Below the pieces are notes generated by a model. The model was not told where the DNA came from and ran no database searches. It was given only the letters and a program-made list of their open reading frames with translations. Below are positions 22,996 through 37,900 of a stretch of 64,000 bases of DNA, one piece after another (within the stretch, counting starts at the first letter, position 1; each line of letters starts with the position of its first letter). The DNA lies in the NCBI RefSeq assembly GCF_040581485.1, contig NC_090128.1, forward strand, positions 4,464,001 to 4,528,000. The letters are read 5' to 3'. This DNA comes from Linepithema humile. Its lineage: Eukaryota; Arthropoda; Insecta; Hymenoptera; Formicidae. Made by a program: the position numbers and the translations under genes.

Positions 22996-25900
22996 CTGAA
23001 ATATGAAACATAACGAGGGAACGTGATTTTATATTGTTAATAGAACCAAGTTTATTTTACTTATTATTATTAAAATTATTTAATTACAAAATTATTTAAT
23101 TTATTATTAAATTGTTTAAAAAATATTTCACATTCTGGAATAAATGTATGCCTCGAATTATAATTAAATTAAACAACATGCATTTTGGAATATTAAAATT
23201 AAGCCAAAAATATTGCTTAGTTTTGAATAAAAATAGAAAAAAATAGAAAGAAAAAGTTAAAAAATTAATTAAAAGTTAAAGAAATGTAAATGCGAATATT
23301 AAAAATATTAAAATAGATTTTCTGTATTTCGAAATTAAATTATACGAACCTGAAATCGTCACCGAGTGGCATCAGCACGACATTGTGAGTGAACAAGGAG
23401 CCAGTTCTCGCGTATTGCTCCAACAGTAGCTCGGCCATCTGCTTAACATTGTTGGGCGTGATTTCGACAGCGCGGACCGAGTACTCTGTGTACTCGCCGC
23501 GTATCTTGCGAAAGTCGAAGTTCAGGCAGACATGCGGATGCGGGCCGCACGAGTGTTTGATGTTGTAAATGTCGAAGGGCTGATTGTGGGTGAGCATGTC
23601 GGCGACGCCGGTGCGATCCCATGGCTGCCGCCAGACGAAATCGCCGTACTGCTTCTTCGCGAACCACTGCTTCCACGCGTAATGTATCCTCTGGATCACC
23701 GTGCCGGACGCGCCCGAGGCCTTGAGGAAGTAGGGTATTGTGCTGCCGTGGCCGAACGGATCGACGGACCAGCCCGATTCGGGGATCACGTCGAGATTCG
23801 TTTTCAGCCATTGGTGGCCTGAAGTTTGGAAAAAGAAGTTTTTCGTACAATTAAGTAACTTTCAAAATGCGGGATGTGCTTGAAATATTTGATAAGTATA
23901 ACAATAATAAGAAAAGGGTTAATAAAAGCCTAAACGCAATGGTTGTTGGATAATTAATTACAGTAATTATAATAATGCACAAAAGCACAAAAAACTCCAA
24001 TGTTTCAAATCGTTCCGAAAAATCCTGTTCAGAGTGTAATTTTTTCTCCGCTCTTTTTTTAGTACTGTAATTTTGCATGAAAAAGCCTTTTCTTATCCTT
24101 CGGTATATTAATCTTTTGAAATAAAAATTAAAAGTTTATTTAGAATTAGTTTGGACTTTTATTTGTTGTTCGGATTGCATTGTCGCAAATTTGAGTTCGT
24201 TGAAAAGGGATATAACTCGCGTACGAGTTTAGTTTACAGTTTATTCTCGTTTAATCTGCTAAAACTAATCTACAACTTAATTATGAATCGCGTATCGCAA
24301 AAGCCACGTCTGCCTGCCTGACGGCCTTTTTTACGGTGTGCATTAATTTGCACCCGGGAAAGCCTTTTAAAGTTCATCCAGCCGCGTTCTGCGCGGTGCG
24401 ATCAAATATTCATAATGCGAATTAATCCGCTGTTTCCGTGCCCTGAATATTCCAATTCTTCTACTGATGATGATCGCATACCGAAAACGTAGACCCGCCG
24501 ATTGCCCATACACGCACCAATTATTAAACGATTAAATAATACGGTGAATTGAGTCGATGAAAAAATATAATGCTGCATCATTGATCAAAAAATCAGAAAC
24601 ATCAGAACGAGAAATGCTCTTTGAATTGACCGTATTTACCAATCGTATTTTAGCAAAAATTTATTTTTATTTTTATTTTTATATTTATTTTTTATTAACA
24701 TGTGATTTTGTATTGCACACACATTTTATTTTATACTGTTTCTGAAACGTATAATTTTTACTATTCGCATTTAATAAATATTATTAATTAGATGTATAAT
24801 AGATATATAACGTTTCATACTGGTTAATTACAAAAATCAAATAAGAAAACAAGTATTTTCAAGCTGGAACTAAGTAAGTAGTCAGCAAACCAGAGTCAGC
24901 AGGTGGAGTTACAGTAGATACGATTAAAGAGATACGCCATTAGCAGATGCGAAACATCGGACTCGTCGAAAAAGTTAGCGACGACGTTGCCGCCGCGGTC
25001 GGGGAAGAGGGTCGTCGATCATGCCCGGGCAGAACCAGACGACGCGGAAACTTACGGCGCGGTGGCGAACGAAGCCGCGAAATTAATCCCGCAGGAATGC
25101 GAGGAGAGAACTCGAGTAGGCTCGCGCGGGAGATGGTTAATAGAATTAGCTCGAAGTCAACGGTAGTTTACGCGATAGGTATATCCCGCTCTCTACTTAT
25201 TTGCGAGAATGAAGTACGCAGGCATCGTGCGCTATCAGCGTTGCACCTACCGAGTCATGTTTTTAGCATAATCTCATAAATAATTGTTACGGGTGTGCGA
25301 GTAAGTATGGCAAAAATATTCGCGAGACACGCCAAGAATTTACTCTGCAAATTAAATGGATTATGTAGTAGCTTCCATGTACAAAACTTTTTCTACTTTT
25401 ATTTCATTCCCTGTTTTATTTTACAAATTATATTTTATTTTCATTTGCTGCGTAATGATAAAAACTCCAGAATCCGAAAGTACATATTTACGAAATTATA
25501 ATTAAGAAAATGTTACTATATTTCAAGTAAAACTACAAATGTATAAATTCTCAAAGCAATTTGGTTATTTGTATTATTGGATAGCTCTTTTTGTGCTTTC
25601 GAATTATTAACTTTTCAAGCTAATTGGATTTATGCTTTCTTTCCAGCATAATTCAGTTCTACCGTACAATGCTTGACTAAAATTATTACGAAATGATCAG
25701 TTATTCAAAAAATGTATGAAAATATGAATCTAACTATTTAAAAAATTTATAATTCGCGATTTAATATCGTTTCCAGTGCATGCGGAAATTAATGTTCGCT
25801 TTGTGACGTGAGCATCTCGTGAATCCACCTAAAATCCAAATTCTCGGGGTCATTCGCAGCTCGCTCGCAACCCGGAAATTGCATCAATTATTCGAGAAAG

Positions 25901-28900
25901 CCAGAGCTTGGCCGCAAATTGCGCGTTCGTCGTACTATCCCACCGATGGAGCTCGCATTATTGTGGAAGCCCCAGGAGATAGAGACAGAGAGAAAGAAAG
26001 AGAGAGGACGAGAGGTGGGGAGGGGGACGCGGAATGGATAGTTGAGAGGAGAGGACGCGAATAGGAGCCAAGGTGAGAAAGAGGGACTAGAAGGGTGCCT
26101 AATGCGCGGAATAAACCATTAAACTGTACTCAGCCGGTGCTCGACTGATTATAACTCGTTAGAGCTGCACGACATGTGTGCATTAACGGAATTAACGCGA
26201 ATTGCAGCGTTGCAAACCTCCCTGAAAGATTGTGTCTTTCTCACGTGTGTACCCGCTACATCAAAACAGGATAATTAAGGGACTTGTTTTCAAAAAGCCT
26301 GAAATAGTTTCTTCTTTGAGGAAGTATTCCTGAATTCTTAGATGTCGCGTCTGTTTTCGAGAAACAGAGAAAAAAAGTAATTTAATAATAGTAGAGTAAG
26401 TTAATAATAGTATTCTTAAATTTTTTAAGAACAAACTTCGAAATCAAGACAAGAAAATAATTACGCAAAAATAAGATCGTATTAAGTTTTAACAAATAAA
26501 ATAAAATATTGTAAACAGAGTCTTTTCGAAGGGAAGGAGAAGAACGAAAGCGCACGAAAAAGGATCGAACTTTCGAAAAAGCTACGATCACGTTCTAGTA
26601 TCCGGGGATAGAACGTGTAGGGAGAGAGTGCAGCATGTCGAGGCACCACATAAGATATGGAGGATATGCTACTCGAAGTAAATCAACGTGTGAATTTCTT
26701 CTATTTTTTTTTGGAGTAAACCTTCAACGTAGATCCCGTGAGACTCCAAATTTCGGTTTGGAAGCGCCACGAAGCGCCCGTTCCATCATGAAGTAAACAT
26801 CGTTTGAAAAATTCTTCTTGTGAATTTTGCGATAAGTCGCCCTAAAATTTTTCACTGTGTAAAGTTAAATGATTGATCAAAAACAAAACGCAATTGAATC
26901 ATTTCTTTATATTTTGCATGAATTCTTAATATTAAGAAATTAAGAATTTTCATAAAATATTCCTTTTCTTTTCGTTGAAAATCTTCGAATATTATAATTT
27001 TTCTATGTCAAGTTTTAAAATATAGATCAAGTGTCGGTGTAAGTTAAGTATTAAAAAGCCTAGATTCAATTTCGATCTAATGCAATTGTCGATTTTAGCG
27101 GAGAAAAACCGTGATGGTGAAGCGTGAATAATGCAAGACTTTCACGTTCCTTATCGTAAATTATTAATCCAGTTGAACATATTGCGATAAGCTGCCTTTA
27201 AATTTTCAAACACTTTGTAAAACAAAGAAGAACCAAATCTATCCATAACCGACCGATAATGAAAGATATCGCGCGCCACTTGTTGCTTTCATTCCTAGTT
27301 CTAATCACCGAAGCTGCTACATTGGTTCGCACATTGGTTGATCTGCTACATTAATTTTTACATTTTCCCCAGCGGAATCTGCCAGATGGGACTCGTCAAT
27401 TACTACTAATTGCATTGACAGGCTGAAACTCCGACAAAAATACGCGATTTACATTAGCATGCCAATTTTTAATTCAAACATAATCCGTGATTTGCTGTCG
27501 AAAAATGATATGATATCATTACTTATCTTTTGGTCAATAATATTTCTGAGATAAAAATTAATATAAAAATTTAATTTAAAATTTAAGAAAAACATCTGTA
27601 ATATTTCTCAATTTAACTTTAAATTTTCATATAAAAATATTTTCTGGAAATTTTCTAAAAATTTCAAATTTGACGAGAATCAAATGTATATTGATGAAAA
27701 TTATAGCAGTTTTTTTACATGAGACATAATAATTTATACTTAAAACCCATATTCGTTCTCCGGGTTTGCCGCAAAACGAGGAAATTAACGGATTTTCCTG
27801 TCAAGTGGTATTTACGAGATCATCCCGCGTACATTGGCGCCGCGCGCTTCGCTAATTGCAGCTAATTTCCAGGGCTGGTATAGCCGAACGAAAACGACCG
27901 AGGGATTTCGCGACAACTCGGTAATGGACTCGTCTCGATGTGCTTCCGGTTATTATCGTTCCTCCTGCGCGTTACAGATGCGCCAGAATGGCACACGTTT
28001 ATCTCGATCTCTACGATTCATACCGAGTCCGCAACATAGCATTCTAGGACATCGTAGTGTTTTCCCTGTGTTGAACACGCGAGTATTCGTATATGCCGAC
28101 TGCAGCAAAATATTTCCTATCTCACTGCACGTTCAATCAGCAAATGTCATGATCGGCTTGTTTCTATGCAAGTTCCGAAAACTAGTAACATAAACGAATA
28201 AATTAAACATAATAATCTTAAAACATTAAAATAATAAATAATCTAAAAAAAAGTGTAAGTAACATTATTTTATCATTTTACGGCTACATTTAATTTTTAT
28301 GTCGCCAAGTTTCGAATCAAAGGAAAATTTGATTTATCAATATAACACTTCTGCATTTTTAAATAATTCTTAATTTCAAGTTGTCGACATTGTCATTGTC
28401 TAAGAATGCCTTACATTATAAATTTATTTAAGCTATAAGAATATAAATATATTTATTTACAGTAAAATAAACAATATACAAAATATGACGCGATAGCGAC
28501 TGCGATATTCGGATGCGAGATGAGACAGACAGGCGGATAATTAATTTGTCGTGTTTATGATTCATGTGGGACGGATTTCCATCGCAAACACCCCGGCATT
28601 ATGATACGATCGCTCTATTGTCCTTACGTCGAATCAGACCGACCGAAGCCGTATATCAGCCGGCTATTCTGATCGAACAGGTGCGATCGGAATGAGATGC
28701 GTTCGCATTCGGGCTCGTAAATTATGCCGGTCCGTTCGCCATGCGTGACGTCCGCGATTTGTTGCGGGATGCAGTTGCGGCCGAATGCATAATTCCACGC
28801 GCGGAGATTCGTTCATAATGCTGCGTGCTTGCGGGTCAATCCGATAAAAACGAATCTAAAATCAGCGGCGCGCTTAATGTGCAGAATCTAATCATACCGA

Positions 28901-31900
28901 TTTTCATCCGCGTGCATTAACTATAATAATATAGTTCGCTATACATAATATAATAAATAAACATAAATTGCAGAGATACAAGATATAAGATACAAATATA
29001 AATGTACAATACTTTATTCATACTCTGTGATTTTTGAATAACAAATTAATTTTGAAATATATATTTTTCATGTTCGATTTCCAAATATGTATTTTTCTTT
29101 TAAATAATTATATTTATTAAATCGATAGGAAAGTTGTTGAATATTCGCGACATATGTTCTGTCTGTTGTATCTCGGGAATTAACCGCGGATTTTCTGTCA
29201 TTATTTGCTTTAAAACCATCAACAGTCTATCAGAATGGGTTTTATCACCTAAATCAAAATTGCTGAAACTTTTTAAATCAAAGGTAGTACGTTCGTTTTG
29301 TTATCACATCACTTCCGGATGTATCGCAAATATTTTTCAAAAAAATTGTTGCATTTGTACACCTCTTTTAAATTGATAAAGCATAATCGACCGAAAATAC
29401 TTTATCAAACGCTACGATTTCTCTTTTAAAATATTAATTCTACATTGTCGAATTTTATTAGATAACGCGTATGCATTTTCCGGATAGTCATACATGGGTA
29501 ACAATTGTACAAATTTCGAACAAATAATTTTTAACTATTAACTTGCATTTTAACTTCGAAAACGAAATTAATTTTCAACCAGTTTAATAGATATTACCAG
29601 AATTATTTATTTCAAATTGTTCAAAGAAATTCTTATTAAAATTCAAAGTTCTCTGGTTTATTTTAAAGTACTCTGTATGCTCGAAGTTCTCCTTGGAATA
29701 TTCGAGAGCACGGGCGTGTTTCGAGCGGAGTTCGGAGCAATCGAATGCGTCGTCCGAACTCTCGCGGGATTGTCTCATCTCTCCACCTTTCCCAGCCTCT
29801 GGCTAATCCTCCCGCACCCTCCCGGTGCAACCATTCCGTGTAGCTTTTCTCTCCCCCTCTCTCTCTCTCTTTCTCTCTCCCGGGAATCTCTATTCCAAAA
29901 TAAGACATCGCTGGCCTTCTCAGTGGCAATTTTCAAGCGAATACTTATGGCGCGGAAAGTTCTCCGTCGCTGTAATCTCGTGTGTGCAGCACGCGACTCT
30001 TACACGAGTGCACGCTTGTCTCGCTCGATAGTTCGATCGAATTTAATCAAGCAGAAGGAAAAGTGCAATCCCGAATGCACCGGTCAGGAACGGAGAAAAG
30101 ATGTGCTTCCGATTATACAATATAGGTATACATGTATGTTACGGTTTTTTCAATGAATATTGCGCAGCATTTTATTAAGATAATTGTATCTATAAAAATG
30201 TTATTTACGTTTAAATTAATCTAGAGTAAATAAAATTTCAAAAAATAAATAAGTCTATTAAAAGAAAAGGAGAAAGTATTGTATAAAAAAAATTTTTTAT
30301 GCAAGATTCTACAATATACGAACATTTTTTATTTTTTATTCTATTTTAATCTTTTATATTCTTTGCATAATTTATCGGTTTACATTACTTAACTTTGTTT
30401 TTGTTTTGGCACAATTAACAACTCATTTATCAAAAATATGGTATATATACATCTAAGATTTATGCTCATGCATAAACCGCGTTATTAAACGTCATTAAAC
30501 GCTAAATGCACGCGTTCGGTTCTAACAATGAATTTCGTTTTGTGTGAACTTTAAACGCTCGCAACCGCATTTAGCGTCGAATATAGGACGGAACCGTGAG
30601 TAACATCTTCGTGCGCAACATCCGCGCGTCTTGCATTTCCGCTTAGCGTTTTGCATTTTCATCACAGTGTTGCAACTGCGACTGCGATCGACACTCGAAG
30701 ATCTAATTACGGCCCGACTGTTCGTCGACCCCTTTTTATCGGCGCTTTGCTTCATCCGCCTCCCCTCCCATCGTCCGAGGGACGACGATAGTGAAGAAGG
30801 CGTTGGAAAAAAGTTGAGCAAGTGGAAGAAAGGAGGAGGAGGAGGAGGAGGAGGGAGCAAGGCACGCCATTGTCTTCGCACTACCGCAGGATCTCGTTAG
30901 CCTACTTTTCGCCCTCCCTCCGTCTCTCTCTCTCTCTCTCGATCTCTCTGTCTCTTTCCGTTTCCTATGATCCTCCAGGCGTGCGTCGTTTTCCTTTCCG
31001 CGTGTAACGCACGTCTCTCCGCTTTTTCCACTTAGGTAATCACCCTCTCTCGGCTGCCACCCATCGTTTTTCGCCTATTATCATCGCTCCTCTCTTTTAA
31101 CTGGCGCGCACGTCACTTTGTTCTTAGATCCTTTTTTCCCTCGAGCCTTCCGCTTTTCGCATTTTCTCGACGTTTTCGCAAATCTACCCACGTTGTTATC
31201 TTTAGGATTATGCATCCAACGTATCGTGCGCCTGTATTCCGCGGCGAGATATTATACTTTACATAGTTCTTTGTGTACGTAGCTTCTCGTTTTTTCTTCT
31301 TTTTTATGTAACTTCTACGTAACTTTTCTTCACATTATCTTTCTTTCTGTCGTCCTTCATCATGTGTGTTGTGTGTCTGTCGAACATAACACCCAAACTA
31401 TTACATCGAAATCGTAATGATGTGTTTATTCGCGTAATTCTCTTGCATGCATGTTGCGTATAATTTAAGTGCATGCAATAGAGCGATATTACGAAAAAAT
31501 ACATAGGTATTCGTTCGACCTATATCGCAACGAAATAACATCATTTTTTTCTGTAGATTTTTTTACCGTGGACTGAGGCATTGTTCTATATGTGCAATCA
31601 AAAATTTTGCGGTCAAATACTACAAGAGATATATACAATTTATTTCATAAATTTTATTCATATACTTTTAAAAAATTTGTAATTTATTTTTCAATAGTAA
31701 AATATTTTTTATTTAACATGGATCAAAATTTATTCGAAATGAAATGGAAATTAAAGGACAAAATTTTATATTCTTTTTTACTTATAATTTTAAAATTATC
31801 AATCATTTTGTAAGATTAATTTTGAAGTAAAGGAACATATTTCTTTAAGCTCTTTTCAATTTATTTTTAAGTGATGTGTTTTTCCAAAAAATTTAACTGA

Positions 31901-34900
31901 GTAAAATATTATTTAATAAAATCAACATATATCGCATTAATATTAATGTTAAACATTAAATGTTCTGCAAAGTCGGTATTGTTTTGAAACGTTATTTAGA
32001 TATGTTTTATTGTTACTCGTTTAAATACACTGTATTCAAGATAAGATTCCGTTTATGCGTATATTCCTCGTTGCCAGCAGCGAAATAAGGCTCTATCTTT
32101 TTAATGGCGAAAATTCCGCGAGAGCTCGAAGAGTGGTTACGAGACGAAACCGGCGAGCGACTAGCGAAAATGCCTGTAACTAGCTGCTCTCAGTCAAAGT
32201 GCCGTCTCGTCGAGAGCCATAACCATAACTATTCCGTACTCCCGTAGAACAATAGCGGTGCTGCAATAATAACAACGGCGCGGCTGTACCAACTTCCACA
32301 TTCCTATATAGTGCAGCGTACAGTGATACCGCGGACAAAAAACTTCATTTTGAAAATCTTTTTGAAAAATATTCAAACATGAAATGTTTTACGAACTAAA
32401 CAAAAGTATGTCCGCGCGACACCGGAATATGTTGATACAATATTTTATTATTACATTTTCCCTGGTTGCTAATTTTCTGATGCTTTCAGAAAAAAAAACC
32501 ATTTGATTTACCGTTAATTATTGCCATTTAATTTCTAATGAAATTTCAGATTAAAAATTTCATTCATTTATAATGCATTTATTGATATTTTGAGAATGAC
32601 AATCAATGAAATTGTTCGCAAAAAAAGTATCGTGTGAATTGCCCTTTAAGCTATGGGATAGTGATCCATGTATCGCGGGTAGGATCATAGGTTGCACACG
32701 TTCGGAAATTGGTGGATTTCGGAATTCGAGAAAACAGGACAAGCGGGATATTGCGCGCGATGTCGCACCATTTCGATGCAAATGACAGCGATACGTGCGA
32801 ATCCCGAAGTGGTTCGCGACGAATCCACCCATTAGATGGATATTTCGCGTTCCAGGAGAGTCGGAATTTTGCCGGCGATAAGAATCAATTTTGTCATGCC
32901 ATTACGTGATAATCGTTTATTATCTCGGTGTATATTTGCAGAAGAATTATTGTAAAATTCGAGTGACGGCGGCATTTTTCTCATTCACGATTGCTTTTTG
33001 ATATCCAATATTAAGACGCGCACTTGGGCGCCGCACGAGATGGAACAAAATATAGAAACATGCGAGTGGGAGAAGCTTTCCGGATATGATGTAGCCCGTA
33101 AACGCTTTTATATCGCGCGATATTTGCAGTGGATTCTAAGGAGCGTGTCTCGAAGGAGGAGAAGCGCCGGGGACGATCAGCGTGAGAGAGGCGCGAGCTT
33201 TAAAAGGGCGGCCGACCGGCCGGCTTTGCTTCGATATTATCGCTGCTCACGGCACGCGGGATTACGTTTAATGCTTGGTCGTCGTTTATTAAAAGATCGT
33301 TCCTTTGTTAGCGCGCCGTGAAACTCGAGCGAAGAAACGAGAGCCCTGTCTAAGATGATAGGCTGTCTCGTCGCCAGAATGCTGCTCACGCGAAATTAAT
33401 TTTCTCGGCGAATAGGAGGCGAGAAATGAGATTTAGTGCGACATCGAGTGTCTAAGTGAGAATCAAACGCTCAAAGTGCTTCATAAAATGGCGCATTTAT
33501 TTCGATGGAAAGTAATTAGAAAATTTTACAAACGGCAAGCCTTTTATAATGTGTAATTTTAAGAATATGTCAATATATTGAGAAATATTTTGGATAATTC
33601 AAGCGCGATTTGCGACCACAGTTGTGTTAATACATTAATACACTAATCGCAATTGCGTGCACGTGCTTTGTTTACATTTTGAACGATTAATGCACACGAT
33701 CCATATGCGGTTTATGCATATTCGCGGCAAATCGACGATAATACGTCGGGCCTTTCGTGTTAGGCGTGTTTACAGCGCGGAGACGCCGGCCACGCGATCG
33801 GCGAATATCCACGTCGAATATTTACGCCGATGCGGCCGCTTGCTGCAACATAACACGCGAAAGTGCATACATATCGAATATCGTAAATACGCGGAACGCA
33901 GCGACCATGCGCGCGGTAGTCGTTAATGGCCGCGACACCGAACTTGGCAATTTAACGTTCTAGGCGCGAACATGCGTCGCACCATACATATTCAGTAGCC
34001 TAATAATTAGGAGTTAATACACCTGGGCGGCATTATTTCAATTTAACGCAGTCACTACAAAATCGCATTTCCCGCGCCCGCGAAATCGCTGTAGAGAGAC
34101 TCTCTCCCGCATCGTGGCATTGGACGTTGCATAATTTGCACTTTATGCATTTACCTTTGCCCTCAATCCGATAATTCCTCTTACAAATATTAACACTGCT
34201 GCGACAGAGAAATTTAGAGTGCTATTAATATCGCTCGCGATATTTGGATTATAAACCTGTAATTAATTTTGGAATTGCCAACGTAATAAGATTAAAATAG
34301 AGAAATTCACTTAATGTAACATATTAGAATTTTTTTAAATTAATATTTTAACTGCAATCGTTAATCGTTGAATCTTCTTTATTATATTCTGCCGATTTTA
34401 TTGCGTTATAAAATTTATATTCAATATTTCACAAATATAAAGGAAGGAATAAAAGATGATACTTTAAAGGCAAATCGCAGAGACTAAAGCAATGAAATGT
34501 ATATATCTGCTATTAAACATAAATTTCACGTTGGAGTACGATTCTGATACGGAAATAAAAAGAAATATTCAGAGAGGAATTATTATTTACGACCAACCAC
34601 TACCGCACAAAACGTAAATATATTAAATATACAAAAAGGACCGCTATCATCGCGTGTCGCGTACAATGGAGATTCGGTTTTCGTGCAGGCAATGAATACA
34701 CCGTCGTGCAAAAACAAGCTGCTAGGTCCACGACTATTTCGTACGGATGCCCTCGCGCGCGCGCAAAACGCGAACAAGAGCGAGTGCATTATTCCGGCGG
34801 ACGGCCGGCGCGCTCGAGGACCCTCGTATCACTTGTACGTACGTTTCGCGCGCGTGGAAACCGCGCGACGACAGGTCATAACATGCTGTACGTTTTGTTG

Positions 34901-37900
34901 TTGCACTCCTCACCCGCCGTTAATGATCGCACGGTGTTCGTGGAAATTCCACGTCGCACAGTGCAACGTGTCGCGTGCATACGTGCGACGGGTCTGGTCA
35001 TTCGGAGGACAGAATTACGCGCGGCGACGATATCGCTTCCTGAAACGTCAGGATCCGACGCGAGAGGAAACGACGATTAAATGCAATTTTCAAGCGCCGG
35101 AATGGACTTTGTTCTCCCGTGAAATTCCGTTTCTCAACGATATTTGCCGTAAATTTACAATTGATGTTCCCGTTGCGAAGTATCAGAAAAGTTTTGTACT
35201 TTATTTACATTTATGATTAATTTTATCTTGCGAAAATTTCTAGAAAGAGATTTGCAACTTCGAATCATGTATTTTCATAATTCGCAATTTAATATAAAAT
35301 ATATTAAGTCGTGAATTATGTTTTCTCATTTCTACGATAACGGTGTTTAATTTAATCAGTGGGGCTAAATTGGTGAGTTGCGATCTGTCTTTAGTGATAA
35401 ATTTAAACTACATTTTTACAAGAATAATCCTACGTACATATTAAAGCTCTTCTTTTCCGCTCTTGTAGCTTTTTCTATATTAAGCTTCCAACGTGAATTC
35501 CAAGAGATTCCGAAAACGTGCTCCATATTGCACAATGTCGCGGCATACCTGACCTGACTGCGCTGTATTTGGAGAACGGGCGCACGGTACGCCAGCAGGC
35601 ATTAGGAATAATCCTGCGGGGCGCAGCCGCGGCTATATGCGACATACGTACGATAATAGTTATTACTGCTCCTTCTCTCTCTCTCTCTCTCTCCCTCTCC
35701 CTCCTCTCTCTTTCTCTCTCTCTCCCTCCTCTCTCTCTCTCTCTCTCACACATTCTCTTGTCCGAGAGAGAGATAAACGTAGGCCGTTCTGCGCCGGTGA
35801 TATCCCAGCGATACAGCACGCGACAGCGGCCTCTGTGGAAAGGTAATCAACGCCGACTGAAATTTCCACGGGAGCGGTAAAATCTTTCGCGGTAACATTA
35901 AACCAAGCGGGAGTGAGGAGGATCCTTTTCCCTTCATTGCGATGAGAACGGTGGATGGGGGGAGGAGGAGGAGAAAGGGGACGGGGTCGTAATCAGACGG
36001 CTCCGAGAGGACGAAGGAGACGACGACGACGTGGCGGAGAGCAATTTTCCGTTGCGAAACCCGCTTGCACCCGCTGCCTTATTACTCTCCCGCCTCCGCC
36101 TTCCCTCCACGTGGCGGGACGAGAGAAATCCTTTCCATCCACTCGAATCTTCTTCCTTCCGCGCGGCGCATCGGCGCGGGGCACCTTATTGCCCTCTGCC
36201 GGCCGACGCTTGGCTAGCAAACGACAAGGATATCCTACCTATCTATCTATCGGTGGCCGGAATTCCGACGTCCCTTTGCCTGTCGATGGAGTGTTTTAAA
36301 GCATTTCGGCTGACTTTTATGGCACCGGAAGGAAGGGAATATCCTTCCTCGTCACGCTGAATCTTTCGAGCTTCCGCTGCGCGTTTTTATATAGATCCTT
36401 TTATACGATCAATCTGGCGCATTTTACATTCGCGTTCATATTCCTTCCTTCGCGATCCTCGTATAATATTCGTATTACGCGATCCTGACATTTTGTATTA
36501 TATGCTTAATCCGTTTTTTATGAAACTGTCCATTATCCGATATAATTATCAAGTCATATATCACGATATTAGTGTTCCATTTTCTCTTCAGTTTAGTTCT
36601 ATTTATTATCATTGTAAATGTGCTATATGCAAATTTATTTCAAGGTTTTGTATCTTTAGAAATACAGGGATGTATTTATCATTTCTTAATTTTTTAATGT
36701 TCGATTTATTTTATTCAGCTCATTTTTTTCAAACTTTTAAAATATAATTTCGGCAATAAGAGATTAAAACACGCGCTTGGTATAAATTAAAATTCTTTGC
36801 AAAGGAAATTTCACGGTCCACTATTTTATTCTATAAGAAAGGAAATTTTTATCTTCCCTTTTCAGAACGAACATTGTTCTTATTCCATAATTTAGAATTA
36901 TGCAGATAGATTTTGAGCACATACCTTCAATTAGTTGGTCCAACATGGCATAAATGTGGGAAGTCGCTTCGTCGGTCATTACCCAGCCTCCAGTGGTCAT
37001 CTCTAATCGACCATCCTTCACTAATCTCTTCACGACCATCTTCTTCGTTGGATGAGCACTGAAAACGAAAATGATACTCGTCATTACGAGATAATAAGTG
37101 TTGCTTTTATAAATTATAATTTAAAGATCGGATAAAAAGAAATCTTTTCGTTCGTAATTTATGGTTATTTTCATCTAGCGAAAATTGATAGAAAAATATG
37201 CTGTGACATCAAACGTATTATATATATTTTCACAACTCACTAATTTAATATAGAAACTTTTTAAAAGTATAAAAATACAGAGCTATTAAATCAAAATGTT
37301 ATCAAAATGTTAACTCGACGAGAATTGAGTTCGTTTTCAATGATGAAGGTTTATTTATGAATGAACTTGCTTCGTGTTCTACCTAAATAACCGTAAATGA
37401 TCAATCCCGTTCGATGTGGATCAACGGCGGATTTAATCATTCTCGCGTGACTCGCCTTGCCGCGCTTGTTTTATACTACCTATCACGCAATTCGGGTTGC
37501 AAATCATATTTATCGCCGCCGCCGCATTTCAGCCCGCCAGGATTTACGTGATTTGTGCGTTCGAGTGTTATGTACGACCTACATAACCTTCCCTATTCGA
37601 AGGTGGTTTCCACATTACGTCGTTTATGTCAGCCATAAAGCCGCCACGGATTCCACCTGCTGTACATCCGTCTCTCTCTCTCTCTCTCTCTCTCATTTGC
37701 TCTTTCTCTCTCGTTCTATTCTCCCCGGTGACTAGTAGGTTGGTTTAAGATGGTTACGCCCAGGCCAAACTGGGACATTTTGGGGATGAGCTTTCCTCGA
37801 CACGCGGGTCTCTTTAACCTGCACCGTTTTCAATATAATAAATTTTTCACCCGCGGCGAAACCCGCAATGCATGCCGACAGTTTCTTAGCGTTTCATGCT

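Larger units (their letters stand above)
23819..36924 (-). other. 13.1-kb mannosidase intron
   Basis: I find no nested gene that I can support. The content is AT-rich DNA with CpG-rich patches at about 24940-25260, 27820-28180, 28490-28920, 29690-30100, 30540-31250, 33000-33430, 33700-34140, 34680-35060 and 35940-36360. Stop-poor frames in these patches are open on both strands and have no recognisable domain. The patches could hold enhancers. Microsatellites are listed separately. Confidence 0.75.

Noticed and set aside
27834..28193. 119-codon plus-strand frame in the 13-kb intron
   Set aside because: Non-ATG start, no recognisable domain, CpG-rich patch.
35475..35880. Ser/Leu- or Glu/Arg-repeat reading frames
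   Set aside because: Produced by the (CT)n tract at 35671-35749.
36659..36686. Shared AAATACAGGRATGTATTTAT string with 15118-15145
   Set aside because: Similarity is limited to a short self-complementary core and does not extend into the flanks, so it is not evidence of a dispersed element.
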